DNA of 64,000 bases from an uncultured Eubacteriales bacterium (GTDB lineage Bacteria > Bacillota > Clostridia > Oscillospirales > Oscillospiraceae): positions 1 to 64,000 of the forward strand of contig CAKTLJ010000003.1 in the NCBI GenBank assembly GCA_934572535.1. The letters are read 5' to 3'. Positions 51,574 to 59,807 of this stretch are shown piece by piece. Each line of letters begins with the position of its first letter. Position 1 is the first letter of the stretch. The notes beneath the pieces were generated by a model. The model saw only the letters and a list, made by a program, of their open reading frames with translations, made no database searches and was not told where the DNA came from. A program made the position numbers and the translations under genes.

Positions 51574-54018
51574 ATGCCGAGAAAACCCAAGGGAACCAAA
51601 GGCGTCACCAAGCCCATCGCCAAGACCGCTGCCCGCATGAGCCGGAAAGCTGCTCTGACCCCCTCCCAACTGGAGAAGATCGACGCTTACTGGCGTGCCT
51701 CCAACTACCTCACCGCCTGCCAGCTCTATCTGCTGGACAATCCTCTACTGAAGCAACCCCTTCAGCCCGAACACATCAAGAAAAAAATCGTGGGCCACTG
51801 GGGCACCTGCCCGGGCCAGAACTTCATCTATACCCATCTGAACCGCGCCATTGTCAAGTACGATCTGGACATGATCTACCTCTCCGGCCCCGGCCACGGC
51901 GGTAACGCCATGGTGGCCCAGACCTACATGGAAGGGTCCTACAGCGAGGTCTATCCCAACATCAGCCGGGACCTGGAAGGGATGCAGAGACTCTTCAAGC
52001 AGTTCTCCTTCCCCGGCGGCATCCCCAGCCATGTGGCGCCCGAGACCCCCGGCTCCATCCATGAGGGCGGTGAGCTGGGCTATTCCCTGGCCCACGCCTT
52101 CGGCGCGGTCTTCGACAACCCTGACCTGATCGCCGCCTGCGTGGTGGGCGACGGCGAGGCTGAGACCGGCCCCCTGGCCACCGCCTGGCACTCCAACAAG
52201 TTCCTGAACCCCGTGGGCGACGGCGCCGTCCTGCCCATCCTCCATCTGAACGGCTTTAAGATCCACAACCCCACCATCCTCTCCCGCATCTCCCACACCG
52301 AGCTGGAGAACTTCTTCCGGGGCTGCGGCTGGGAGCCTCGCTTCGTGGAGGGCGACGACCCCAAGGAGATGCACCAGAAGATGGCCGCCGCCGTGGACTG
52401 GGCCATCCGCGAGATCAAGCGCATCCAGGCCAACGCCCGCCTCACCGGCGATGAAGCCCGTCCCACCTGGCCCATGATCGTCCTGCGCACTCCCAAGGGC
52501 TGGACCGGCCCCAAGGTGGTGGACGGAAACGTCATCGAGGGCTCCTTCCGCGCCCACCAGGTCCCCATCGACATGTCCAAGCCCGAGCATCTGGGGATGC
52601 TGGAGTCCTGGCTCAGAAGCTACAAGCCCGAAGAGCTCTTCACCGACGACGGCAAACTCGTCCCCGAGCTCCAGGCCCTGGCCCCCGTGGGCGAGCGCCG
52701 CATGGGCGCGAACCCCCACGCCAACGGCGGCAAGCTCCTGCGGGATCTGAAGACCCCCGATTTCCGGGACTACGGCATCGACATCCCCGCCCCCGGCGCC
52801 GTGGAGGCCCAGGACATGCTGGTCCTCGGCTCCTATGTCCGGGACGTCATCCGGGAGAATGCGTCCGCCAAGAACTTCCGGGTCTTCGGCCCCGACGAGA
52901 GCAAGTCCAACCGTCTGACCCCCATATTCGAGGCCACCAGCCGCGTCTGGAACATGGAGCTGGGCGAAAACGACGAGTTCCTGGGCCGCTCCGGCCGGGT
53001 CATGGACTCCATGCTCTCCGAGCACATGTGCGAGGGCTGGCTGGAGGGCTACCTCCTCACCGGCCGCCATGGCTTCTTCAACAGCTACGAGGCCTTCATC
53101 CGCATCGTGGACTCCATGTTCGCCCAGCACGCCAAGTGGCTGAAAACCTGCAACGAGCTGCCCTGGAGACAGGATATCGCCTCCCTGAACTATATCCTCT
53201 CCTCCAACGTCTGGCAGCAGGACCACAACGGCTTTACCCACCAGGACCCCGGCTTCCTGGACCACGTGTGCAACAAGAAGGCCGATGTGGTGCGCCTGTA
53301 CCTGCCCCCGGATGCCAACTGCACCCTGTCCGTCTTTGACCACTGCATCAAGAGCCGCAACTATGTGAACGTCATGGTCACCTCCAAGCACCCCAGACCC
53401 CAGTGGCTGACCATGGAGCAGGCTGTCAAGCACTGCACCCAGGGCATCGGCATCTGGCAGTGGGCCTCCAACGACGAGTGGGAGGAGCCCGACATCGTCC
53501 TGGCCTGCTGCGGTGACACCCCCACCCTGGAGACCCTGGCCACCGTCACCATCCTCCGCCACTACTTCCCCGACGTGAAGCTGCGGGTCATCAACGTGGT
53601 GGACCTGATGCGCCTCCAGTCCAACACCCAGCACCCCCACGGCCTGTCCGACGAGAAGTACGACATGCTGTTCACCAAGGATAAGCCCATCCTCTTCACC
53701 TTCCACGGCTATCCCTCCCTCATCCATGAGCTGACCTACCGCCGGACGAACAAGCACATGCATGTGCGGGGCTACATCGAAGAGGGCACCATCACCACCC
53801 CCTTCGACATGCGCGTGCTGAACAACCTGGACCGCTTCCACCTGACCATGGACGTCATCAAGCTGCTGCCCGAGAAGCTGGGCAACCGGGGCGCCTCCCT
53901 GATCCAGCAGCTCCAGGACAAGCTGGTGGACCACAAGCAGTATATTGCCGAGCATGGCATGGACCTGCCCGAGATCCGCGACTGGAAGTGGAACGACGGC
54001 AAGGGCAATTACCTCTGA
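51574..54018 (+). CDS. xfp: xylulose-5-phosphate/fructose-6-phosphate phosphoketolase
   Basis: Thiamine-diphosphate enzyme cleaving xylulose 5-phosphate (and often fructose 6-phosphate) with phosphate to acetyl phosphate, giving a carbon-saving route to acetate. 814 residues from the ATG at 51574, after AAAGGAGG; an earlier in-frame ATG lacks a ribosome site. Signature segments include [28 protein letters not shown], the ThDP site [13 protein letters not shown], and the C-terminal [12 protein letters not shown]. No pentose transport or kinase genes adjoin it. Confidence 0.96.
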   Translation: MPRKPKGTKGVTKPIAKTAARMSRKAALTPSQLEKIDAYWRASNYLTACQLYLLDNPLLKQPLQPEHIKKKIVGHWGTCPGQNFIYTHLNRAIVKYDLDMIYLSGPGHGGNAMVAQTYMEGSYSEVYPNISRDLEGMQRLFKQFSFPGGIPSHVAPETPGSIHEGGELGYSLAHAFGAVFDNPDLIAACVVGDGEAETGPLATAWHSNKFLNPVGDGAVLPILHLNGFKIHNPTILSRISHTELENFFRGCGWEPRFVEGDDPKEMHQKMAAAVDWAIREIKRIQANARLTGDEARPTWPMIVLRTPKGWTGPKVVDGNVIEGSFRAHQVPIDMSKPEHLGMLESWLRSYKPEELFTDDGKLVPELQALAPVGERRMGANPHANGGKLLRDLKTPDFRDYGIDIPAPGAVEAQDMLVLGSYVRDVIRENASAKNFRVFGPDESKSNRLTPIFEATSRVWNMELGENDEFLGRSGRVMDSMLSEHMCEGWLEGYLLTGRHGFFNSYEAFIRIVDSMFAQHAKWLKTCNELPWRQDIASLNYILSSNVWQQDHNGFTHQDPGFLDHVCNKKADVVRLYLPPDANCTLSVFDHCIKSRNYVNVMVTSKHPRPQWLTMEQAVKHCTQGIGIWQWASNDEWEEPDIVLACCGDTPTLETLATVTILRHYFPDVKLRVINVVDLMRLQSNTQHPHGLSDEKYDMLFTKDKPILFTFHGYPSLIHELTYRRTNKHMHVRGYIEEGTITTPFDMRVLNNLDRFHLTMDVIKLLPEKLGNRGASLIQQLQDKLVDHKQYIAEHGMDLPEIRDWKWNDGKGNYL

Positions 54019-54059
54019 TCAACGCGTTTTCTTCTCCTTTCCTGGCTATCCCAGGCCCT

Positions 54060-54093
54060 CCGAGCCCGCCGGCTGCATCCCCGGCGGGCTCGG
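54060..54093 (+). terminator. GC-rich hairpin after phosphoketolase
   Basis: A 13-bp perfect stem CCGAGCCCGCCGG / CCGGCGGGCTCGG, without a T tract; possibly a 3'-end stabiliser rather than a full terminator. Confidence 0.5.
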
Positions 54094-54196
54094 GGCGTAT
54101 AGGCCTCCCATTCGCCATCCCGGCACGCCGCCGATTTTTCTCCCTTTTCTACGAAAATCTCTCAAAATTCGCCCCCGCTTTTGTGTTGCACTTTTG

Positions 54197-54225
54197 TTGC
54201 ATTTCGTGCAACAATGTGTTACCAT
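54197..54225 (+). promoter_or_regulatory. promoter of the glycine riboswitch-AGCS unit, with dyad
   Basis: TTGCAT, 17-base spacer, TACCAT. An 8-bp inverted repeat, TTGTTGCA / TGCAACAA with a five-base centre, covers the -35 element (54193-54213) and may be an operator. Confidence 0.55.
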
Positions 54226-54293
54226 TCTCCTCGCAGAGCCGCACAACATCATATTGCCCGATGAACCCTTAAGAATCGCTTGCGAGACTGAAG

Positions 54294-54395
54294 GCGGAGG
54301 GATCTCTGGAGAATCTCATTCAGTTGAGTGCCGAAGGTGCAAGGGTTTGGACAGACCGGACCCGAATCTCTCAGGCAAAAGGACAGAGCGGACAG
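54294..54395 (+). promoter_or_regulatory. glycine riboswitch (single aptamer)
   Basis: Shows the conserved glycine aptamer core: GCCGAAGGTGCAAGGG and CTCTCAGGCAAAAGGACAGAG-type segments, pairing of TCTCTGGAGAATCTC and a P3 helix in between. A terminator hairpin follows (54432-54470), then the AGCS amino-acid symporter. Confidence 0.93.
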
Positions 54396-54431
54396 CCGTT
54401 TTCACGACGGCGCGTCTGCACGTCTGACTCC

Positions 54432-54470
54432 AGAGCCGCTGACTTTCTCAGCAGGCTCTTTTTATTTTTT
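54432..54470 (+). terminator. expression-platform terminator of glycine riboswitch 1
   Basis: AGAGCC-GCTGA / TCAGC-AGGCTCT followed by TTTTTATTTTTT. Confidence 0.88.
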
Positions 54471-54488
54471 GAATTGGAGGCATATCCC

Positions 54489-55865
54489 ATGGAAACGCTG
54501 CTGCACATCGTACAAACCATCAACTTTTACTTATCTGACTACATCCTGGTGATCCTACTGATGGGTACCGGCATCTTCTTCACGGCCAAAACCAAATTCG
54601 TCCAGGTCCGCTGCTTCCGCGAAGGTCTGGGCAAGGTCTTCGGCGGCTTCTCTCTCCGAGGTGGAAAGCAGAAGGGCGGCTTGAGCTCCTTCCAGGCCCT
54701 CACCACCGCCATCGCCGCCCAGGTCGGTACCGGCAACATCGTCGGCGCCTGCGGCGCGATCCTCGTGGGTGGTCCCGGCGCCATCTTCTGGATGTGGATC
54801 ATTGCGTTCTTTGCCATGGCCACCATTTACGCCGAGGCCGTTCTGGCCCAGGAGACCCGCGTCGTCAAGGAGGACGGCACCGTAGCCGGTGGTCCTGTGT
54901 ACTACATCAAGCGTGCCTTCAACAATCAGTTCGGCTCCTTCCTGGCTGGATTCTTCGCCATCGCCATCACCCTGGCCCTGGGCTTCATCGGCTCCATGGT
55001 CCAGTCCAACTCCATCGGCTCCACCTGCTCCACCGCCTTCGGCATCCCCTCCTGGATCATCGGCATCCTGGTCGCGGCCGCCTCTGCCTTCGTCTTTCTG
55101 GGCGGCATCCAGCGCGTGGCCTCCGTCACCGAGAAGCTGGTCCCCATCATGGCCGTCCTCTATCTGGCCGGCGGTCTGGTCCTCCTCCTCATGCGCCTGT
55201 CCTACCTGCCTGAGACCATCGGCATGATCTTCAAGTATGCCTTCTTCCCCAACGCGATCATCGGCGGCAGCATCGGCTACGCGCTGAAGACCGCACTCAG
55301 CCAGGGCGTCAAGCGCGGCCTGTTCTCCAACGAAGCCGGTATGGGTTCCACCCCCCATGCCCACGCCATGGCGAAGGTCAAGTCCCCTCACGACCAGGGC
55401 GTGGTGGCCATGATCGGCGTGTTCATCGACACCTTCCTGGTCCTGACCATGACCGCGCTGGTGGTCATCTCCACCCTGTATGCCGGCGGCGGCCCGCTGG
55501 CTGGCGGCGCGGCTGAGGGCATCGACAAGACCAACATGGCCCAGCTGGCCTTCTCCATGGCCTTTGGCGACAACGTCGGCTCCATCTTCGTCGCGATCTG
55601 CCTGCTGTTCTTCGCCTTCTCCACCATCCTGAGCTGGAACTTCTTCGGCAAGCTGAACGTCGCCTACCTCTTCGGCGAGAAGGCCACCAAGGTCTACTCT
55701 GTCCTGGCCGTCGTCTTCATCTTCCTGGGCTCCTGCCTGTCCAACGATCTGGTCTGGGAGCTGTCCGACCTGTTCAACCAGCTGATGGTCCTTCCCAACG
55801 CTGTGGCCCTGCTGGCGCTGGCCCCCGTCGTCGTTGCCATCGTCAAAAAGGCATCCGCCAAATAA
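54489..55865 (+). CDS. AGCS family sodium:alanine/glycine symporter
   Basis: 458-residue membrane protein with about ten hydrophobic segments. Family motifs are FQALTTAIAAQVGTGNIVGA near residue 67, FWMWIIAFFAMATIYAEAVLAQ, and RGLFSNEAGMGSTPHAHA near residue 277. It couples sodium (or proton) entry to alanine or glycine transport. The glycine riboswitch upstream makes glycine a likely substrate. Start ATG at 54489 after GGAGG; the longer open frame runs through the riboswitch and is not coding. Confidence 0.93.
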   Translation: METLLHIVQTINFYLSDYILVILLMGTGIFFTAKTKFVQVRCFREGLGKVFGGFSLRGGKQKGGLSSFQALTTAIAAQVGTGNIVGACGAILVGGPGAIFWMWIIAFFAMATIYAEAVLAQETRVVKEDGTVAGGPVYYIKRAFNNQFGSFLAGFFAIAITLALGFIGSMVQSNSIGSTCSTAFGIPSWIIGILVAAASAFVFLGGIQRVASVTEKLVPIMAVLYLAGGLVLLLMRLSYLPETIGMIFKYAFFPNAIIGGSIGYALKTALSQGVKRGLFSNEAGMGSTPHAHAMAKVKSPHDQGVVAMIGVFIDTFLVLTMTALVVISTLYAGGGPLAGGAAEGIDKTNMAQLAFSMAFGDNVGSIFVAICLLFFAFSTILSWNFFGKLNVAYLFGEKATKVYSVLAVVFIFLGSCLSNDLVWELSDLFNQLMVLPNAVALLALAPVVVAIVKKASAK

Positions 55866-55881
55866 AGCCCCATAAGATAGG

Positions 55882-55916
55882 ATGGGACCTGCGCCCGGCA
55901 GGTCCCATTCTTTTCT
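55882..55916 (+). terminator. terminator of the AGCS gene
   Basis: ATGGGACCTGC / GCAGGTCCCAT stem, then TCTTTTCTCC. Confidence 0.85.
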
Positions 55917-55981
55917 CCATTTTGTACGAAATCTCTTCTTGGATCCCGGTTCTTTTTTGGGTTCGCGCTGCCGCGTTTCGG

Positions 55982-56010
55982 TTGCTTTTTCTGTCATATC
56001 GTGGTATCCT
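55982..56010 (+). promoter_or_regulatory. promoter of the orphan glycine riboswitch
   Basis: TTGCTT, 17-base spacer ending TGG, TATCCT, the same type as the arginine operon promoter. Confidence 0.5.
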
Positions 56011-56076
56011 TTTCCTGTAGTGTTGCAGAATTTAATATCTCCCCATGATGCCTTGAGGATCCAATGTTGAAACTGA

Positions 56077-56180
56077 AGGCGGAGGGGTCTCTGGAGAATC
56101 TCATTTAGTTGAGTGCCGAAGGTGCAAGGGTTTGGCCGAACCAAGCCCGAATCTCTCAGGCAAACAGACAGAGTGCCGCA
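56077..56180 (+). promoter_or_regulatory. second glycine riboswitch, no downstream gene
   Basis: About 90 percent identical to the first aptamer (only P3 and a few scattered bases differ). It keeps GCCGAAGGTGCAAGGG but has GGCAAACAGACAGAG where the first has GGCAAAAGGACAGAG, two changes in a normally strict stretch. It is followed by its own terminator, but no ORF follows within 500 bases. Confidence 0.88.
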
Positions 56181-56207
56181 GTTTTGCGCATTTTGGCAAG
56201 CATTCTT

Positions 56208-56244
56208 CGGGGCCGCTGAGCGATTCAGCCGGCTCTTTTTGTTT
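56208..56244 (+). terminator. terminator of glycine riboswitch 2
   Basis: GCCGCTGA-GCGAT-TCAGCCGGC followed by TCTTTTTGTTT; clearly related to the terminator of riboswitch 1. Confidence 0.85.
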
Positions 56245-56799
56245 GCCCTGGACCTTCCCTACCTAGGCTCCGGAATGTGCACACCCCCCTTTCATACTCT
56301 CTCCGAAGAGCGCCGGGACCCACCAACCACGGGGTCCCGGTGTTCGCCTTTCCAAACGAAAAAGGAAAGCCGCCCTTCGGCCAGAACTTCTGGACCAAAG
56401 GACGGCTGACGCTCTGCCAAGAGTTGTGTTGGGCAAGAGAGCGCTTCCGGGGACCCGCGCCCATGGTGAGGAAATGGGCGGGCTTCCCGTCGGCTTCTTG
56501 ACGGAACGCCAAAAAGGAGAATATGGAAATGGTTCAAAAAAATGGAACCGAGGAATCAAAGCTTTCCCATCCCCGATGTAGGCATCGGGTGGGCTGCGCC
56601 CATCACCGTGACCCGCAACAAGGGGCTTCCACGCCCCGCAGAACACGGGTCCTTCGGCGACAGAATATGGCCGCGCCCCACCTTCCACCTGGGATGGCTG
56701 TATTATAACACCCAACCTCCCCTCTGTGAAGACAGATTATGTGATTGGAATTATAAGTGTATCTAATATCTCATCCCCAGTATGTTAAAGGTGATATCC
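56245..56799. other. gene-free, hairpin-rich region
   Basis: 555 bases between riboswitch 2 and the LysR gene, with a string of inverted repeats: GGGACCC../GGGTCCC (56318-56340), AGCCGCCCTT../AAAGGACGGCT (56363-56407), CGCTCT../AGAGCG, CCCATCCCCGATG../CATCGGGTGGG (56568-56596) and GGGGC../GCCCC (56623-56638). Short ORFs exist on both strands but none has a convincing ribosome site. It could be a repeat family or decayed sequence. Confidence 0.5.
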
Positions 56800-57654
56800 A
56801 TGGATAACCGCAAGCTCCACACCCTCATAACCGCACTCCGGACCGGCAGCTTCAACAAAGCCGCCCAGGAGCTCAACTGCACACAGTCCGCCGTGACCCA
56901 GATGATGAATGCCCTGGAGAACGAGCTGGGCTGCAAGCTCTTGTCCCGCAGCCACAGCGGCGTGCGCCTGACCCCTGCCGGGGAGACGCTCTACCCCCTG
57001 CTGGCGGAGGCGGACGCCGCCCTGACCCGGCTGACCAGCCAGGCCAAGCTCCTCTCCCAGCGGGAGGCGCAGGTCATCCGCATCGGCTCCTTCTCCAGCA
57101 TCTCCAACACCTGGCTGCCCAAGGTCCTTCGGGACTACCAGGAGCGCTTTCCCGGGACCTCCTTTGACATCCGCATCGGGACGGACCCCCTGCCCCAATG
57201 GCTCCAGGAGAACCAGATCGACCTGGCGCTGGGGGACGCGCACCGATGCCGGGCCTTTCAGTGGTATCCTCTGATGGACGACCCTTACTACGCCGTCATG
57301 CCGACGGACCTCATCCCGGAGGGCAAGACCTCCATCACCCAGGAGGAGTTTGCCCGATACACCCTCATCATGGCCCCCATGAACGCCCTGGAGGCCCACC
57401 TGTCGGTGCTGTCCAGCCGGAGGATCAACGTCTCCAGCGACGATGACTCCTCCATCCTCTCCATCGTGGCCCAGGGCCTGGGTGTGACCGCCATGCCCAA
57501 TCTGAGCCTGCGCAATTCCTTTGAGAATCTGCGCACCCTGGAGCTGATCCCCGTCCCCAAGCGGGTGCTCGGCGTCGCGCTGCCCAAGAACCCCTCCAAG
57601 GCGGCCGAGTCCTTCGCCGCCTTCCTCCGCCGTCAGTACAGCTACCATCCATAA
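56800..57654 (+). CDS. LysR-family transcriptional regulator
   Basis: 284 residues from the ATG at 56800 (AAAGGTGA seven bases before); an ATG at 56782 lacks a ribosome site. The N-terminal winged helix-turn-helix is typical: LRTGSFNKAAQELNCTQSAV then LENELGCKLLSRS (residues 12-56). The rest is the periplasmic-binding-like effector domain (RIGSFSSISNTWLP onwards). The neighbours do not point to a target; LysR proteins often control a divergent gene, but here the upstream side is gene-free. Confidence 0.92.
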   Translation: MDNRKLHTLITALRTGSFNKAAQELNCTQSAVTQMMNALENELGCKLLSRSHSGVRLTPAGETLYPLLAEADAALTRLTSQAKLLSQREAQVIRIGSFSSISNTWLPKVLRDYQERFPGTSFDIRIGTDPLPQWLQENQIDLALGDAHRCRAFQWYPLMDDPYYAVMPTDLIPEGKTSITQEEFARYTLIMAPMNALEAHLSVLSSRRINVSSDDDSSILSIVAQGLGVTAMPNLSLRNSFENLRTLELIPVPKRVLGVALPKNPSKAAESFAAFLRRQYSYHP

Positions 57655-57753
57655 AGATCACCCTTGACCTGCCCGAATGCCATAGGCCAGCGGGCAGGTC
57701 TTGCCGTCTGCGAGACGCGGCCGAAGGACTTTGCTTCTCGCGCTTTGGGGGCT
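57655..57753. other. two hairpins after the LysR gene
   Basis: GACCTGCCCG / CGGGCAGGTC (57666-57699) and CGCGCTTTGGGGGC / GCCCCCAAAGCGCG (57739-57770, overlapping the end of the next gene). Neither has a strong T tract. Confidence 0.5.
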
Positions 57754-57924
57754 TCACGCCCCCAAAGCGCGGCGATCCTCTCGTTTCACGCGGTTTCGGT
57801 CATAGACCTTCCTGGTCTGCACGACACGAGTGACCGGGGAAAGCCCGTTCCAGCTGCCGCGCTTTGCCGCATAGTATTTGCGCTGCTCGCGCTTGCTTCG
57901 TTTTTTGATCGGCGTGAAGTTCAT
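57754..57924 (-). CDS. small basic conserved protein, mobile-element-associated
   Basis: 56 residues from the ATG at 57924. Very basic: FTPIKKRSKREQRKYYA, then RGSWNGLSPVTRVV and KREDRR. From memory, similar small proteins occur beside transfer genes of Firmicutes integrative elements; function unknown. The ribosome site (AAAGGAG) is rather far upstream, about twelve bases. The C-terminal codons overlap a strong hairpin, and the protein may have been altered there. Confidence 0.6.
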   Translation of the reverse strand: MNFTPIKKRSKREQRKYYAAKRGSWNGLSPVTRVVQTRKVYDRNRVKREDRRALGA

Positions 57925-58004
57925 TTTGACGCACGGCTCCTTTCTTCTGCTCCTCATCATCCACAACGATTCTCGCAAAGTATCCTCTGTTTCTAAATTG
58001 GGAC

Positions 58005-58033
58005 TTGCTTTTTTCTGTCTTCTCTGGTATCTT
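58005..58033 (+). promoter_or_regulatory. promoter of the XRE gene
   Basis: TTGCTT, 17-base spacer ending TGG, TATCTT. Confidence 0.55.
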
Positions 58034-58065
58034 ATAGTACTACTCTTCTAAAGGAGGCGACCCAA

Positions 58066-58434
58066 ATGGGCTTGAAAGCATACCCCGTGATCGACCTTGT
58101 CGCAACAGGGAACAACATCCGGCGCCTGCGCATGGAGCGCGGCTTGACGGTTCGGGATCTGCAAAGCTACTTCGGCTTTGAGGAGCCTCGGGCGATCTAC
58201 AAGTGGCAGAAGGGCGAAAGCCTTCCCACGGTAGACAATCTGTACGCACTGGGCACTCTCCTTGAGGTCCCGATGGATCAGATCCTGATCCCCGTTGCGG
58301 TAACCCTTCATACCGTTGGTGAGCAGCAGGCTGCGTCCTGCTGCTCTATTCCTTTTATGACCGGCTATTTTGGATGCGGCAAGGGTCCGATGCGGCTTCA
58401 ACCATTGCTCCCGCTTGCGTGGTCGGCGGCGTGA
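58066..58434 (+). CDS. XRE-family helix-turn-helix protein, C terminus probably altered
   Basis: 122 residues; ATG after AAAGGAGGCGACC. Residues 12-70 are an XRE/Cro-type helix-turn-helix (NNIRRLRMERGLTVRDLQSY, then KWQKGESLPTVDNLYALGTLL), of the kind carried by integrative conjugative elements. After about residue 75 the sequence becomes cysteine- and leucine-rich without domain character. A perfect hairpin (GAGCAGCAGG/CCTGCTGCTC, 58321-58346, followed by TATTCCTTTT) and one arm of a 25-bp inverted repeat lie inside the frame. The last 40 codons may therefore be read into rearranged DNA. Confidence 0.75.
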   Translation: MGLKAYPVIDLVATGNNIRRLRMERGLTVRDLQSYFGFEEPRAIYKWQKGESLPTVDNLYALGTLLEVPMDQILIPVAVTLHTVGEQQAASCCSIPFMTGYFGCGKGPMRLQPLLPLAWSAA

Positions 58435-58757
58435 CAGGTCGCGCTGCCGACGATGCGCGCGGAAAAGAAGCGCATGGATCGCTTCCGTTTTTCTCGTCAT
58501 CAGCGAGGATGACGTGCATTCCTTTAGGATGGAGATGTCAGTTTGGAAGCAGGAATGAGGGGGATCGCAAAGAAACGGTTTGGACGAAAGATTGTTGGGC
58601 GGTGGCGGAATCGCCGAACGCTCATCTCTCCCCTATGGAGGCTCGTAGGGTGAGCCAGCCCGATCGTTTCCAGTCGGAAATGTGCAGCGTTATCGTTCAT
58701 CTGCACCTGAACCGGTATCCGCCTTCTCGTAGCTTGCCGCACCCAAAATAGCCGGTC
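58359..58757. repeat. 25-bp inverted repeat bounding a gene-free segment
   Basis: 58359-58383 (GACCGGCTATTTTGG...) and 58733-58757 are reverse complements with one mismatch. Read outward from each arm, both encode the peptide TGYFGCGK. The 349 bases between hold no supported gene. Confidence 0.8.
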
Positions 58758-58769
58758 TGCGCCGGGGCG
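58435..58769. other. gene-free segment, likely rearranged remnant
   Basis: Short ORFs occur in several frames (one on the minus strand at 58524-58742), but none has a ribosome site or family likeness. Composition differs from neighbours. Best read as debris of a mobile element. Confidence 0.5.
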
Positions 58770-59408
58770 TTATGCCTCGGCTTTTCCCGTGTATGCCTCG
58801 AAGGCATCGGCGAAGCTGGAATTCACATCAAAGGGCGGCGTGTATTCCACCCGAGAGGTGACAAGGCACAGATCGATTTTGGCAGAGGTCTCATCCGCCT
58901 GCTGATGGAGCTTCCTGAGGGCAGCGCGGATGACCTTCCGATCGTAGTTGATCGTGGTCACGCGCTTCACATCGCAGCGGTAGGCGATCTGATTTCCTTC
59001 GGCGTTGAAGCGGTAGCCTGTCCCGCCGTTGGAGATCGTCTGCTCGGAGCTGCGCAGCTCGTTCATTTGCTCGAAGGTGCTGGCAACGCTCTGACGCACG
59101 GCGTTGAGGCTGACCGCGCTGTCCATGTCGATGTCCAGCCCGTCCTTCGACTTGCGAATGGCGGCAAACAGCCGTTCCTTCTCATCCAGCAGATACAGAA
59201 GGAAGCGGGCAACGTCCGTGATTTGCTCGTAGTATTCCGTTTCCGGCGCGGAAAGGACGGTTTCATCCTCTGCCTCGGCCATGACCTTGTGCCGCAGGTA
59301 GGTGTTTTCGACTCTTGTGACATTGGCGTCATACGAAAGGATCGCCTGTGCTTCGTCCATAAAGGAGCTGAGTTTGTTCTGATAGCGAAATGCTTCTTTC
59401 AGATTCAT
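58770..59408 (-). CDS. conserved hypothetical protein, mobile-element type
   Basis: 212 residues, ATG after AGGGGGA. Predicted soluble and mainly helical in the first 100 residues (EAFRYQNKLSSFMDEAQAIL; ITDVARFLLYLLDEKERLFAAIRKSK), then a beta-rich part with GTGYRFNAEGNQIAYRCDVKR. Proteins like this are common in phage and conjugative-element regions of Clostridia as accessory genes without known function; this is from memory. It lies between the XRE remnant and tRNA-Gln. Confidence 0.75.
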   Translation of the reverse strand: MNLKEAFRYQNKLSSFMDEAQAILSYDANVTRVENTYLRHKVMAEAEDETVLSAPETEYYEQITDVARFLLYLLDEKERLFAAIRKSKDGLDIDMDSAVSLNAVRQSVASTFEQMNELRSSEQTISNGGTGYRFNAEGNQIAYRCDVKRVTTINYDRKVIRAALRKLHQQADETSAKIDLCLVTSRVEYTPPFDVNSSFADAFEAYTGKAEA

Positions 59409-59548
59409 TGTACATTCCCCCTGTCGTTCCAGTTATGATCTGCTTTCATTGTAATGCATAACTTTCGGGATGTCATGGAACTCATAGTTCACCCCGCCCC
59501 TACCCACCGTGCGCCGATCCAGGCTCAGGGTGCGCAGCATACCGCGCA

Positions 59549-59590
59549 ACAAAAAAAGAAGCTTGAAACCAAATGGTCTCAAGCTTCTTT
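59549..59590 (-). terminator. terminator of tRNA-Gln
   Basis: Minus strand AGAAGCTTGAGACC / GGTTTCAAGCTTCT stem followed by TTTTTTTG. Confidence 0.9.
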
Positions 59591-59664
59591 TGGCAGCGGG
59601 TGAAGGATTCGAACCCTCACAAACAGAGTCAGAGTCTGTCGTGCTACCTTTACACAAACCCGCT
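59591..59664 (-). tRNA. tRNA-Gln (CUG)
   Basis: 74 nt on the minus strand; acceptor AGCGGGT/ACCCGCT, anticodon stem ACAGA/TCTGT with loop CTCTGAC (anticodon CUG), encoded CCA at 59591-59593. Confidence 0.95.
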
Positions 59665-59706
59665 ATTTTGTTCTGTTTCGGCGCTCTCTCGCAACCGACA
59701 AAGATG

Positions 59707-59734
59707 ATTATAGCATCCTTTTCCCAAAAGTCAA
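59707..59734 (-). promoter_or_regulatory. promoter of tRNA-Gln
   Basis: Minus strand TTGACT, 16-base spacer, perfect TATAAT. Confidence 0.8.
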
Positions 59735-59807
59735 GCATAATTTTCACTTTTTTCAAAAAAATTTTACCGGGAGAGCGGTGCGCTCCCGCTCTCCCGGCTG
59801 AGGTTGG

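Noticed and set aside
56277..56715. Short ORFs on both strands in the hairpin-rich region
   Set aside because: Their codons coincide with inverted repeats, there is no ribosome site, and no family is recognised.
58374..58751. 125-codon plus-strand frame after the XRE gene
   Set aside because: Starts inside the XRE frame at an inverted-repeat arm, lacks a ribosome site, and has irregular composition.
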